A stretch of 64,000 nucleotides of DNA from Williamsia faeni (GTDB taxonomy: Bacteria > Actinomycetota > Actinomycetes > Mycobacteriales > Mycobacteriaceae), in NCBI GenBank assembly GCA_003202005.1, contig QJJF01000012.1:62001-126000 (forward strand). Direction: 5' to 3'. The position numbers were made by a program, and so were the translations under genes. The notes beneath the pieces were generated by a model. That model was not told the DNA's origin, searched no databases, and worked only from the letters and a program-made list of their open reading frames with translations. The first letter of the stretch is position 1. Every line of letters begins with the position of its first letter. Below are positions 26,087-34,189 of the stretch, one piece after another.

Positions 26087-26922
26087 GCACCCTGACCGCC
26101 GAGAAGGAATCCGTGGAGAAACGTTCCACGGGGGAACGCTTCGCCGACCGGGCACGGCTCGCCGGAAAGCGCTGGGGTGCAGGGGTCATGGGAATCCTTG
26201 CCGTTCTGATCCTGTGGTCGATGGCCGGGCACTTCGAATGGTTCAAAGGCACCATCCCGACACCGTGGGCCGTGATCGAGACGATCCACGAAAAGGGGTG
26301 GGAGTACTACGCCCACAACTTCGGTCCGACCATCGAAATGTCGCTGAGGGGCTTCTTCTGGGGCAACTTGCTGGCGATCGGGCTGGCCCTGCTTGTCATC
26401 GTCATCCCGCTGATCGAGGGTGTCGCAACGCAATTGGCGATCATCAGCTACTGCACACCGATCATCGCGGTGGCACCGATCATCCAGGTCGCATTTGCCG
26501 AGGTGCAGACGATGATCGTGTTCCTGGCGGCCATCTCAGTGTTCTTCACGACCATGATCGGCACCCTGTCCGGGTTACGATCACCACCTCAGGCCAGCCT
26601 CGACCTCGTCAAAGTCTATGGCGGCGGCACGATCTCGCAGCTCGTCCGGGTACGGGTCGTGTCGGCATTGCCGGCCACCTTCGCCGCATTGAAGATCGCT
26701 GCTCCTGCGGCCGTTCTCGGCGCGGTCCTCGGCGAGTTCCTGGCCATGCCCGAACAAGGTGCCGGACCAGCGCTGATCATCTCCCAGCAGGCCGGCGACA
26801 TTCCGGCGGTCTGGGCGATCGCCCTGATCACCGGAGCGGTGGCCGGTATCGGCTACGCCATCGTCGCCGTCATCTCGGTGTACGTCACCCGCTACAGCAC
26901 CGGAATGGCAGGCAGCAAATGA
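26083..26922 (+). CDS. ABC importer permease, SsuC/TauC-type (first)
   Basis: Permease of 279 aa with about six helices, start GTG 26083. The EAA-like loop appears as [45 protein letters not shown] (about residues 176-220), which matches the binding-protein-dependent transport family of sulfonate/taurine/thiamine-precursor importers. Two different SsuC-type permeases are encoded in tandem, so the channel is a heterodimer, unlike the SsuC homodimer. Overlaps the second permease by 4 nt. Confidence 0.82.
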   Translation: MSTLTAEKESVEKRSTGERFADRARLAGKRWGAGVMGILAVLILWSMAGHFEWFKGTIPTPWAVIETIHEKGWEYYAHNFGPTIEMSLRGFFWGNLLAIGLALLVIVIPLIEGVATQLAIISYCTPIIAVAPIIQVAFAEVQTMIVFLAAISVFFTTMIGTLSGLRSPPQASLDLVKVYGGGTISQLVRVRVVSALPATFAALKIAAPAAVLGAVLGEFLAMPEQGAGPALIISQQAGDIPAVWAIALITGAVAGIGYAIVAVISVYVTRYSTGMAGSK

Positions 26923-27788
26923 CCGCCACCACAACGGCTCCCCCGTCGGCACCGGTTCCCGCCGACGCTGCCGCCCGGGCGGGTTCGGGCAACGCCAAGG
27001 CGATCGCCTGGGAGATCGCGAAGTTCATCGGATCGCTGGTGATCTCGTTCATCTTGATCCTCGTGATCTGGTGGCTGTTCCTTCTGGCCTTCCCCGACAT
27101 CGGGCCCATCATCGGCAAGACCCCCGTTGATGTCTTCCACTATCTGTTCACCGAGCCCACGTCCGCAGAAGATCGCGGCGAGATCATGGCCAACCTGTGG
27201 ATCACGTTGAAAGACGCGGGGATCGGCTTCGTGTGCGGCATGAGTGCGGCCATCATCGCGGCGGCCCTGTTCGTGATGTTCCGACCGCTGGCCCAGACTT
27301 TCATGCCCATCGCGATGCTGTTGCGGTCGGTGCCGTTGGTGGCGATGACTCCATTGATCACGCTGGTGGTCGGCCGTGGTGTGGCAGTGGTCGCGGTGAT
27401 GGGTGGCATCGTGGTGTTCTTCCCCGCCCTGGTGATGATCATGACCGGATTGGCCAACGCTCCGCGCCAGATCAACGATGTGATCGTCGCCTACGGCGGC
27501 ACCCGGCTGACCGCGATGCGGATGGCCTCGCTGCCTTCGGCGGTGCCGGCTTTGTTTGCCGCGGCGAAGGTCTCGGTGCCGGGAGCGATGATCGGCGCCA
27601 CCGTCGCCGAGTGGCTCGGTACCAACGAGGGGCTGGGCGCCACATTGCAGCAGGCGCTTCCGGCGGCGGCCTACAACGAACTATGGGCATCGGTCCTGGT
27701 CATCACAGTCGCGTCGATTGTGTTGTACGCCTTCGTCGGTGTTGCCGAGAAGCTCGTCCTCGCACAGATGGGAACCAAGCCGACCTGA
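26919..27788 (+). CDS. ABC importer permease, SsuC/TauC-type (second)
   Basis: Permease of 289 aa. The cytoplasmic loop VAYGGTRLTAMRMASLPSAVPALFAAAKVSVPGAMIGATVAEWLGTNEGLG (about residues 188-238) is the canonical EAA loop of this family. Its N-terminus is Ala/Pro-rich. Partner of the permease at 26083; together with the ATPase (25220) and lipoprotein (27900) it forms a complete importer. After its stop a 111-nt spacer carries the second copy of the shared promoter motif. Confidence 0.82.
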   Translation: MTATTTAPPSAPVPADAAARAGSGNAKAIAWEIAKFIGSLVISFILILVIWWLFLLAFPDIGPIIGKTPVDVFHYLFTEPTSAEDRGEIMANLWITLKDAGIGFVCGMSAAIIAAALFVMFRPLAQTFMPIAMLLRSVPLVAMTPLITLVVGRGVAVVAVMGGIVVFFPALVMIMTGLANAPRQINDVIVAYGGTRLTAMRMASLPSAVPALFAAAKVSVPGAMIGATVAEWLGTNEGLGATLQQALPAAAYNELWASVLVITVASIVLYAFVGVAEKLVLAQMGTKPT

Positions 27789-27843
27789 CCCTCGATCAGG
27801 CAAATCTCTTTTGTAACAATCTAATTCGCCCACGAAATACGGC

Positions 27844-27865
27844 GGAAACCGTATCGGCCTAACGT
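27844..27865 (+). promoter_or_regulatory. Promoter motif of the binding-protein gene (copy 2 of shared motif)
   Basis: Same GAAACC-N4-CGGCCTAACGTC as at 25192. The -10 box TAACGT at 27859-27864 puts the TSS near 27872, leaving a short leader with ribosome site AAGGAG at 27887-27892. The binding protein can thus be expressed separately from the membrane components. Confidence 0.55.
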
Positions 27866-27899
27866 CAGCGGCGAGCATTCACAACCAAGGAGTCAACAC

Positions 27900-28958
27900 A
27901 TGGGGTACACGTTCGACCGCCGATCATTTCTTCGGTATTCCCTCATCGCCGGCGGCGCTGTGGGTAGTGCCAGCGTGCTGGCCGCCTGTAGCTCCGGCGG
28001 CAGTGACTCGAGCGGAAGCAGCACCACCAATCCGAAGGTGCAGTTGTCGTGGCAGAAGAACATCGAGTTCGCCGGTGAGTACTTCGCGATCGAGAACGGC
28101 TACTACGAGGCCGGTGGACTCGGCACACCGGAACTCATCACCGGTGGCGGTCCGGGTACCGGCGTCGAAACCGGCCTGACGGCCAACAAGGTGTGGATCG
28201 GTATGACCGCTCCGCAGTTGACCGCACCGGTCATCCTGCAGGGCGCTGCCCTCAAGAGCATCGCTGCGACCTTCCAGAAAAACCCGTTCTGCATCGTGTC
28301 CAGCGAAGGCAAACCGATCCTGTCGCCACAGGAGATGAAGGGCAAGAAGATCGGCGTGCAGGCGTCGAACGAGAACGTCTTCAAGGCACTCCTCACCGCC
28401 AACGGGATGACCGACTCCGACGTCCAGAAGATCACCGTCCAGTACGACCCGACACCGCTGACCACCGGCGAAGTCGACGGCTGGGTGTCCTACGTGACGA
28501 ACGAGCCGATCACTCTGGCAGCGGGCGGATTCCCGAACACCAACTTCCTGTTCGCCGACTTCAATCTGCCGCTGGTCGCCGAAACGCTTGTGGTGCGCCA
28601 GGAAACGATCGACAACGAGCGCGACAAGCTCAAGGCATTCCTCAAGGCCGATATCGCAGGCTGGTACGACGCCGTCGCCGACCCGGCCAAGTCAGCCGAT
28701 CTCGCGGTGAACAAGTATGGCAAGGACCTCGGGCTCGAAGTCGACGAGCAGACCAAGGAAGCCCAGGCACAGAACCTGCTGGTGATCTCCGACGACACCA
28801 AGGCCAACGGGCTGCTGACGATGACCGACGCACTCATCGACCTCAACATCGAGGCGCTGGCCAAAGCCGGCTACGACATCACCGCCGACCAGATCTTCGA
28901 CATGTCACTCATCGAAGAGGTCTACGCCGAGAACCCCGATCTGAAAAAGCCCATCTGA
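27900..28958 (+). CDS. Substrate-binding Tat lipoprotein, SsuA/THI5-like (NMT1)
   Basis: Exported protein of 352 aa. The N-terminus carries a twin-arginine motif RRSFLRY (residues 7-13) and a lipobox SVLAAC (Cys 30), so it should be a Tat-exported lipoprotein. The mature part begins WQKNIEFAGEYFAIENGYYEAGGL, a pattern of the NMT1/THI5 and SsuA group (PQ-x-x-FAGYY-x-A-x-x-x-GYY). Ligand candidates by family are pyrimidine-type thiamine precursors, aromatic or aliphatic sulfonates, or riboflavin. The nearby FMO-like enzyme could process the ligand. Ligand cannot be decided from sequence. Confidence 0.8.
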   Translation: MGYTFDRRSFLRYSLIAGGAVGSASVLAACSSGGSDSSGSSTTNPKVQLSWQKNIEFAGEYFAIENGYYEAGGLGTPELITGGGPGTGVETGLTANKVWIGMTAPQLTAPVILQGAALKSIAATFQKNPFCIVSSEGKPILSPQEMKGKKIGVQASNENVFKALLTANGMTDSDVQKITVQYDPTPLTTGEVDGWVSYVTNEPITLAAGGFPNTNFLFADFNLPLVAETLVVRQETIDNERDKLKAFLKADIAGWYDAVADPAKSADLAVNKYGKDLGLEVDEQTKEAQAQNLLVISDDTKANGLLTMTDALIDLNIEALAKAGYDITADQIFDMSLIEEVYAENPDLKKPI

Positions 28959-28970
28959 CACGATCTCCCA

Positions 28971-29066
28971 CCGTCGAGCGTGCCCATCGCCCCGCCGAGC
29001 GTGCTCATACAGCCGTCGACCGTGCCCTTACTGCCTGCATCCTGGTGGTTTCGGCACGGTCGACGG
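28971..29066. repeat. Intergenic palindromic repeat array 2
   Basis: Three 14-bp units of CCGYCGASCGTGCY type at 28971, 28992 and 29013 (exact 21-bp period), a 26-nt centre, then one inverted unit GGCACGGTCGACGG at 29053-29066. It lies just after the binding-protein stop and before the crotonase gene. Confidence 0.82.
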
Positions 29067-29090
29067 TTGTCTGATTGATACGTTCAGTCC

Positions 29091-29840
29091 ATGCCGATTC
29101 GCGAAGAAGTCCGTGGCCGAACCCTGATCGTTCATCTTGAGCGAGAAGAGAAACGCAATGCGATCAATGTCGAGATGGCGGTGGGTATCAGCGCCGCACT
29201 CGACCGTCTCGACGACGATGACGAACTGTGGACCGGGATCATCACTGGCACCCCCAAGGTCTTTTGCGCGGGCACCGATCTGCGCGAGGGCGTCGGCGCC
29301 TACACCGACCGCGGTGGCGAATACGGTGTGATCAGGCGCAAGCGGATCAAACCGCTCATCGCCGCGGTCGAAGGTCCGTGTATGGGCGGTGGGCTGGAGA
29401 TCGCGCTCGCCTGCGACCTGATCGTCGCAGCGACCACGGCGAGGATGGCACTCCCGGAAAGCCGCCGTGGATTGGTCGCGACGTCGGGCGCGCTGTTCAG
29501 GGTCACCCGGGCGCTGCCACCGAACATCGCCAGGCAGTTGCTGATCACCGGGACCGGACTGACAGCTCAACGCGCATTCGACTTCGGCCTGGTCAACGTG
29601 GTGAGCGAACCCGGACAGGCACTGGCCGATGCGATGGTCATGGCCGACGACATCAACCAGTCCGGGCCGGTGGCGGTCCGGGCGACCCTCGCGGCGCTGG
29701 CCGAACAGAACGAGAACGCCGATGTCGCGGGATGGCAGGCCACCGAACGCGCCAAGGACATCATCATTGCCTCCGAAGACATGCGCGAAGGCGTCGATGC
29801 GTTCTTCGCGCGACGTCCGCCGGAGTGGAAAGCGCGGTAG
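29091..29840 (+). CDS. Enoyl-CoA hydratase/isomerase (crotonase) family protein
   Basis: Crotonase-fold enzyme of 249 aa. EKRNAINVEM (about residues 20-29), the oxyanion-hole strand ITGTPKVFCAGTDLREG (about 49-65) and AAVEGPCMGGGLEIALACDLIVA (about 90-112) are clear. In hydratases two Glu residues act near GGGxExALAxD and the following P-E helix. Here MALPESRRGL keeps the P-E. Acts on acyl-CoA intermediates; exact substrate unknown. A single gene set between two repeat arrays, with no obvious operon partner. Confidence 0.8.
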   Translation: MPIREEVRGRTLIVHLEREEKRNAINVEMAVGISAALDRLDDDDELWTGIITGTPKVFCAGTDLREGVGAYTDRGGEYGVIRRKRIKPLIAAVEGPCMGGGLEIALACDLIVAATTARMALPESRRGLVATSGALFRVTRALPPNIARQLLITGTGLTAQRAFDFGLVNVVSEPGQALADAMVMADDINQSGPVAVRATLAALAEQNENADVAGWQATERAKDIIIASEDMREGVDAFFARRPPEWKAR

Positions 29841-29866
29841 GGCGGTAGGCGCGGCCACCACCATCC

Positions 29867-30004
29867 CCGTCGAGCGTGCCCTTATCGCCGTCGAGCGTGC
29901 CTTCGTCGCCGTTGAACGTGCCGAAGTTGTACGGGGGCATGCAGTTTCGGCACGGTCGGCGGTTCGATGGGCACGGTCGGCGGTTGGATGGGCACGGTCG
30001 GCGG
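29867..30004. repeat. Intergenic palindromic repeat array 3
   Basis: Three forward units (29867, 29888, 29909) and three inverted units (29949, 29970, 29991), each 14 bp with strict 21-bp spacing, around a 26-nt centre. The whole is a 138-bp hyphenated palindrome between the convergent crotonase and photolyase genes, ending 3 nt before the photolyase stop. Confidence 0.85.
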
Positions 30005-30007
30005 CGC

Positions 30008-31357
30008 TCAGGTGAGGTTCTGGTAGCGGTCGAGTGCCACTTGACGTTGCTGTTTGTGGTCGACGATCGGCTCGGGATAGTTGTCGGGACGCAGTGCACC
30101 GGGTTCATGCACCGCAGCTCCGCTGATGCCTGCGAGTTCCGGCACCCAGCGCCGCACGTAGTCGCCGGACGGATCGAACTTCTTGCCCTGCGTCGTCGGA
30201 TTGAATACCCGAAAGTAGGGCGCGGCGTCGGTACCGGTACCGGCGACCCACTGCCAGCCGTGCTGATTGCTTGCCATGTCGCCGTCGACGAGCTGGTCGA
30301 GGAACCAGGCGGCGCCGCGTTGCCACGGCAAGTGGAGGTCCTTCACCAAAAACGATCCGACGATCATCCGCACCCGGTTGTGCATGAACCCGCTGTCGCG
30401 GAGCTGCCGCATTCCGGCATCGACGATCGGGTAACCGGTTCTACCGTCGCGCCACGCGGCGAAATCAGCGTCGGCGTCGGCGCCCGAATCATGTTCCATC
30501 GCATCGAACTTCTTGTTCAGATTCCACCAGCTGCTGTCGGGGCGCTGGTGCAGGATGTCGGCGTAGAAGTCGCGGAAAGCCAACTCCCGGATGTACGCGG
30601 AGCGGCCTTCGCCGTCGTGCTTGTCGAGCTCTGCCAGCAGCGCGCGGGGATGGATGTTGCCGAACTTGAGGTATGCCGACATCCGACTGGTCGATGCCAG
30701 GTCGGGGCGGTCGCGGTTGGTGTTGTAGTCCCGGACGTCATCGGCCATGAACTCCGCAAACCGCTCGTATGCAGCGTGTTCACCGGCAGGAAAGTCCAAC
30801 GTGGCCTTGGCTTTCGGGATCGCGATCGCCGGGACGCCGGACACGTCGTCGGGGTCGATCCAGGTCGCACTACCGACACCGGTATCAGCCGGTGCCCGCC
30901 AACCGTGCTCACGCCATCGCCGGAAATACGGGGTGAACACCCGATATGGTTCACCGTCGTCCTTCAGCACCCGACCCGGAGCCACTGCATACGGTGACCC
31001 TTCCGCACGCAACGGTATATCGCCCAATGCTTTTCGGACCCGGTTGTCGCGCCGGACCCCGTACGGCGCGAAGTCGGCGCTCATGTGCACCGCATCCGCC
31101 TCGATCGCCCGAGCAATCTCCGGGATCACCCTCTCCGCGTTGCCCCGGACCACCAGCAACGACCCATCGAGTTGGTCGCGGAGGTCTCGCAACGAATCGT
31201 AGAGAAACGACAACCGGCGATCACCCGACGACGCCTCGAGGGTCGGGTCGAGCACAAAGCATGCCAGCACCCGTCGCCCCTCGGCGGCCAACAGAGGCGG
31301 TAGGTCACTCAATCGCAGGTCACGACGCAGCCACAGCACAATCGGTTGTTCGTTCAT
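30008..31357 (-). CDS. phrB: Deoxyribodipyrimidine photolyase
   Basis: Light-dependent DNA repair enzyme of about 449 aa. The N-terminal antenna domain begins VLWLRRDLRLSDLPPL (about residues 6-21). The C-terminal FAD domain has FGNIHPRALL, YIRELAFRDFYADIL (about 260-275), GYPIVDAGMRQLRDSGFMHNRVRMIVGSFLVKDLHL (about 318-353) and the NQHGWQWVAGTGTDAAPYFRVFNP block (about 376-400) conserved in CPD photolyases. ATG 31357 is preferred; a GTG lies immediately before it. Single gene, convergent with the crotonase. An additional repeat array lies upstream. Confidence 0.92.
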   Translation of the reverse strand: MNEQPIVLWLRRDLRLSDLPPLLAAEGRRVLACFVLDPTLEASSGDRRLSFLYDSLRDLRDQLDGSLLVVRGNAERVIPEIARAIEADAVHMSADFAPYGVRRDNRVRKALGDIPLRAEGSPYAVAPGRVLKDDGEPYRVFTPYFRRWREHGWRAPADTGVGSATWIDPDDVSGVPAIAIPKAKATLDFPAGEHAAYERFAEFMADDVRDYNTNRDRPDLASTSRMSAYLKFGNIHPRALLAELDKHDGEGRSAYIRELAFRDFYADILHQRPDSSWWNLNKKFDAMEHDSGADADADFAAWRDGRTGYPIVDAGMRQLRDSGFMHNRVRMIVGSFLVKDLHLPWQRGAAWFLDQLVDGDMASNQHGWQWVAGTGTDAAPYFRVFNPTTQGKKFDPSGDYVRRWVPELAGISGAAVHEPGALRPDNYPEPIVDHKQQRQVALDRYQNLT

Positions 31358-31421
31358 CACTCCATCGTGCCCACTCCGAAGCGAAGACCCCGCCGGATGG
31401 GGCTATCGATCGTGCATCGTT

Positions 31422-31508
31422 GGCACGCTCGGCGGTCCGTTCGGCACGGTCAACGGCGGTGGCGGGTGGTTTCGGCACGATCGGCGGTCCGTTCGGCACG
31501 GTCGGCGG
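31422..31508. repeat. Intergenic repeat array 4
   Basis: Four 14-bp units, all in the inverted orientation (GGCACGCTCGGCGG and variants), at 31422, 31443, 31474 and 31495. Two 21-bp-period pairs are separated by 17 nt. Both pairs share the spacer TCCGTTC. Located between the glycoside hydrolase stop and the photolyase start, with no opposing arm. Confidence 0.8.
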
Positions 31509-31516
31509 TGGTGGGG

Positions 31517-34189
31517 TCAGTGGGGATGGTCGTTCGGGGGGCTCAGCAGCAGATCGATCACCAAGGCTGTCCAGCCTGTCTGGTGGGTGGCGCCCAGACC
31601 GGCACCGTTGTCGCCGTGGAAGTGTTCGTTGAACTGCAGGTTGTCTTTCCACGCCGGATCGGTCTGGAAGACCTCCGTCCCGCCGTAGACCGGCCGGCGG
31701 CCCTCTGCGTCGGGTAGCCAGATGGCGATGAGACGTTCCGCCATCTCCTGGGCGATCTCGAAGTAGGTGAGTTCGGTGTCGCTGCCGGTCGGAAACGGGA
31801 TCTTGGTTTCTTCGCCGAAAAACTTCCCGTACTGCACCAGCGCGCGGATCGCCAGATAGTTGACCGGGAACCAGATGGGTCCACGCCAGTTCGAGTTGCC
31901 GCCGTACATATCGGTCCGCGATTCAGCGGGTTCGTAGTCGATGATCGCGCCCGCCTCATTCGGCAGTTCGTAGGGCACGGTGTACTCCTTCGACAGCGAC
32001 CGCAGACCATACGGCGACAGCAGTGCATCCTCGTCGAAGACCGTGCCCAGGAGTTTGCGTAGCTGTTCGACGTTGAGCACCGAGAGCAGAACCGTGGTCT
32101 GCCCCGTCTCATCCGCCCGAATCCGCCAGGACCGACGGTTCTGGTCCTCCACATCGCGGAAACGTCGCCGGAAGCGTTTGCGGAGACGCTGGGCCCGGCT
32201 GGCGTCGTCGATCGACACCGTCGCCGCGGCGAGCGCCGGAATCACCCCGACCAACGACTTCACCTTGATGGCCGAACCGTGGCCGGAGGCATCGGTGTAC
32301 CGGTCGTAGAAGAAGCCGTCCTCCTGGTCGTACAGACCTGACCGTTCGAGTGCCTCGCCGATCAATGCGAACTGTTCGAGGAACTTGGTGACCATGTCCT
32401 CGTAGACCGGATCGAAGTCGGCGAGATGCTGGGCGATCCCCAGCATCGCACTCGAGTAGTACGCCATCCAGCCTGTGCCGTCGGATTGTTCCAGCTTGCT
32501 GCCGGGGGGCAGATGAGATCGGTCAACCGGGCTGATGTTGTCGAGGCCGAGGAATCCACCCCCGAAGATGTTGTTGCCGTCCGGATCCTGCCGGTTGAGC
32601 CACCAGGTGAAGTTGAGCAACAACTTCTGGAAGACACGTTCGAGGAACTGAACGTCCTTGGCACCGTCGATGATGAAGACCCGGAGCGCGGCCAGGGCAT
32701 GAACCGGCGGGTTGACGTCGTCGAAGCTCCATTCGTAAGCAGGCAGAGCACCATTGGGGTGCTGGAACCACTCGCGTAGCAATATGACGAGCTGATACTT
32801 CGCAAAGGCGGGATCGAGATGCGCCCACGGAACCGCGTGAAATGCCAAGTCCCAGGCTGCAAACCACGGGTATTCCCAGGGGTCGGGCATGGCGAGGATG
32901 TCGTTGGCGTCGACGTGGCGCCAACCGGTGTTGCGGCCGGCCCGATGACCGGGCGGCGGTGACGGCTGCGCGGGATCTCCGTCGAGCCAACGGCTCACAT
33001 CGTAGGAGTACATCTGCTTACTCCAGATCAGACCGGCACTGGCCTGAGTGAGGATGCGCATCCGTTCGGGGTCGGTATCGGCCGGAGCCAACGCCGCGTA
33101 GAACTCGTCGGCGTCTCGCTGCCGATCGGCCAGCGTCTCGTCAAAGTACATACCGGCCCAATCAGGTTCGCGGAGTGCCGATTCGGCATCAGCCAGACGC
33201 AGCCGGAGCTGAACGGTCTCACCGGCCGGAACCGACAACTGATACCGCCAAGACATCTTGGTGCCCCGCTGGTCCGGATTCACCGTGTCGGCACCGGAGA
33301 CAACGTGATCGTTGATGCCGTCTTTGGGATAGGCCGTGATGGGCTCACCACCAAAGATTTTCGGAATATTGGTTTCGTTATCGCAGAACACCGCCTGCGG
33401 TTCGGTACCCTCGCCGGTGACCGCTGCCTGCAACCGATAACCGCCGAGCCGGTGATGCTCGAGCACCACCTCACCATCTCGCAGCGCCAGATCCGGCAGG
33501 TCACCGTTATCGTCTGCGCGCCAGGTGTTTCGGAACCACCCCGTGGGCAGGACGTCGATGGTCGCCTCGTCGGGCCCGTTGTTGGTGATGTCGATCCGCA
33601 TCAGCAGATCGGTCGGGCTCGCCTTGGCGTAGGTGACATCGACGATCCAGAATCGCTTGTCGTCGAAGACCCCGGTGTCGAGCAACTCGTATTCGAAGTC
33701 TTCCTTACCGCGACGGGCATTCTCGTCGATCAGATCCTGATACGGGAACTCGGCCTGCGGATAGTGGTAACGCCATTGCAGCAGTGCATGACTCGGCAGC
33801 CCCTGCAGGTACCACCAGTAGTCCTTGACATCTTCACCGTGGTTGCCCTGCGGTCCGGTGAGGCCGAACATCCGCTCCTTGAGGATCGGGTCGGCGCCAT
33901 TCCACAACGCCAATGCCAGACAGAATTCGTGGCCGATGTCCGAGATGCCGGCCATGCCATCTTCATTCCATCGGTACGCACGCGACCGGGCATGGTCGTG
34001 CGGGAAGTGCGACCAGGCATCGCCACTGTCGCTGTAGTCCTCCCGGACTGTGCCCCACGCTCTCTCCGCCAGATATGGACCCCACTGGTACCACGGGTTG
34101 GCATCGTGCAGACCGTCTTCGAGACGGCCGGTGGCCTCCGCAAGCCGGTCGTGCTCGCGGGTGCCACTGGGTGGCTGACGATTCTCCAT
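31517..34189 (-). CDS. Large MGH1/GH63-like glycoside hydrolase (glucosidase)
   Basis: Protein of 890 aa from ATG 34189, which overlaps the upstream GH13 stop by 1 nt (TGATG). The N-terminal part begins RAWGTVREDYSDSGDAWSHFPHDHARSRAYRWNEDG. The C-terminal part has alpha/alpha-barrel character, with DPWEYPWFAAWDLAFHAVPWAHLDP (about residues 420-445), GGGFLGLDNISPVDRS (about 548) and NSNWRGPIWFPVNYLAIRALVQYG (about 760-783). These are marks of the GH63/mannosylglycerate-hydrolase-like clan. No signal peptide, so a cytoplasmic substrate such as a glucosylated metabolite is expected. Coupling with a GH13 gene suggests joint processing of an alpha-glucoside. Confidence 0.75.
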   Translation of the reverse strand: MENRQPPSGTREHDRLAEATGRLEDGLHDANPWYQWGPYLAERAWGTVREDYSDSGDAWSHFPHDHARSRAYRWNEDGMAGISDIGHEFCLALALWNGADPILKERMFGLTGPQGNHGEDVKDYWWYLQGLPSHALLQWRYHYPQAEFPYQDLIDENARRGKEDFEYELLDTGVFDDKRFWIVDVTYAKASPTDLLMRIDITNNGPDEATIDVLPTGWFRNTWRADDNGDLPDLALRDGEVVLEHHRLGGYRLQAAVTGEGTEPQAVFCDNETNIPKIFGGEPITAYPKDGINDHVVSGADTVNPDQRGTKMSWRYQLSVPAGETVQLRLRLADAESALREPDWAGMYFDETLADRQRDADEFYAALAPADTDPERMRILTQASAGLIWSKQMYSYDVSRWLDGDPAQPSPPPGHRAGRNTGWRHVDANDILAMPDPWEYPWFAAWDLAFHAVPWAHLDPAFAKYQLVILLREWFQHPNGALPAYEWSFDDVNPPVHALAALRVFIIDGAKDVQFLERVFQKLLLNFTWWLNRQDPDGNNIFGGGFLGLDNISPVDRSHLPPGSKLEQSDGTGWMAYYSSAMLGIAQHLADFDPVYEDMVTKFLEQFALIGEALERSGLYDQEDGFFYDRYTDASGHGSAIKVKSLVGVIPALAAATVSIDDASRAQRLRKRFRRRFRDVEDQNRRSWRIRADETGQTTVLLSVLNVEQLRKLLGTVFDEDALLSPYGLRSLSKEYTVPYELPNEAGAIIDYEPAESRTDMYGGNSNWRGPIWFPVNYLAIRALVQYGKFFGEETKIPFPTGSDTELTYFEIAQEMAERLIAIWLPDAEGRRPVYGGTEVFQTDPAWKDNLQFNEHFHGDNGAGLGATHQTGWTALVIDLLLSPPNDHPH

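Noticed and set aside
28971-31508. Regularly spaced 14-bp repeats as a CRISPR array
   Set aside because: Units are only 14 bp, spacers are 7 nt and partly conserved, orientation inverts within an array, and no cas genes are nearby.
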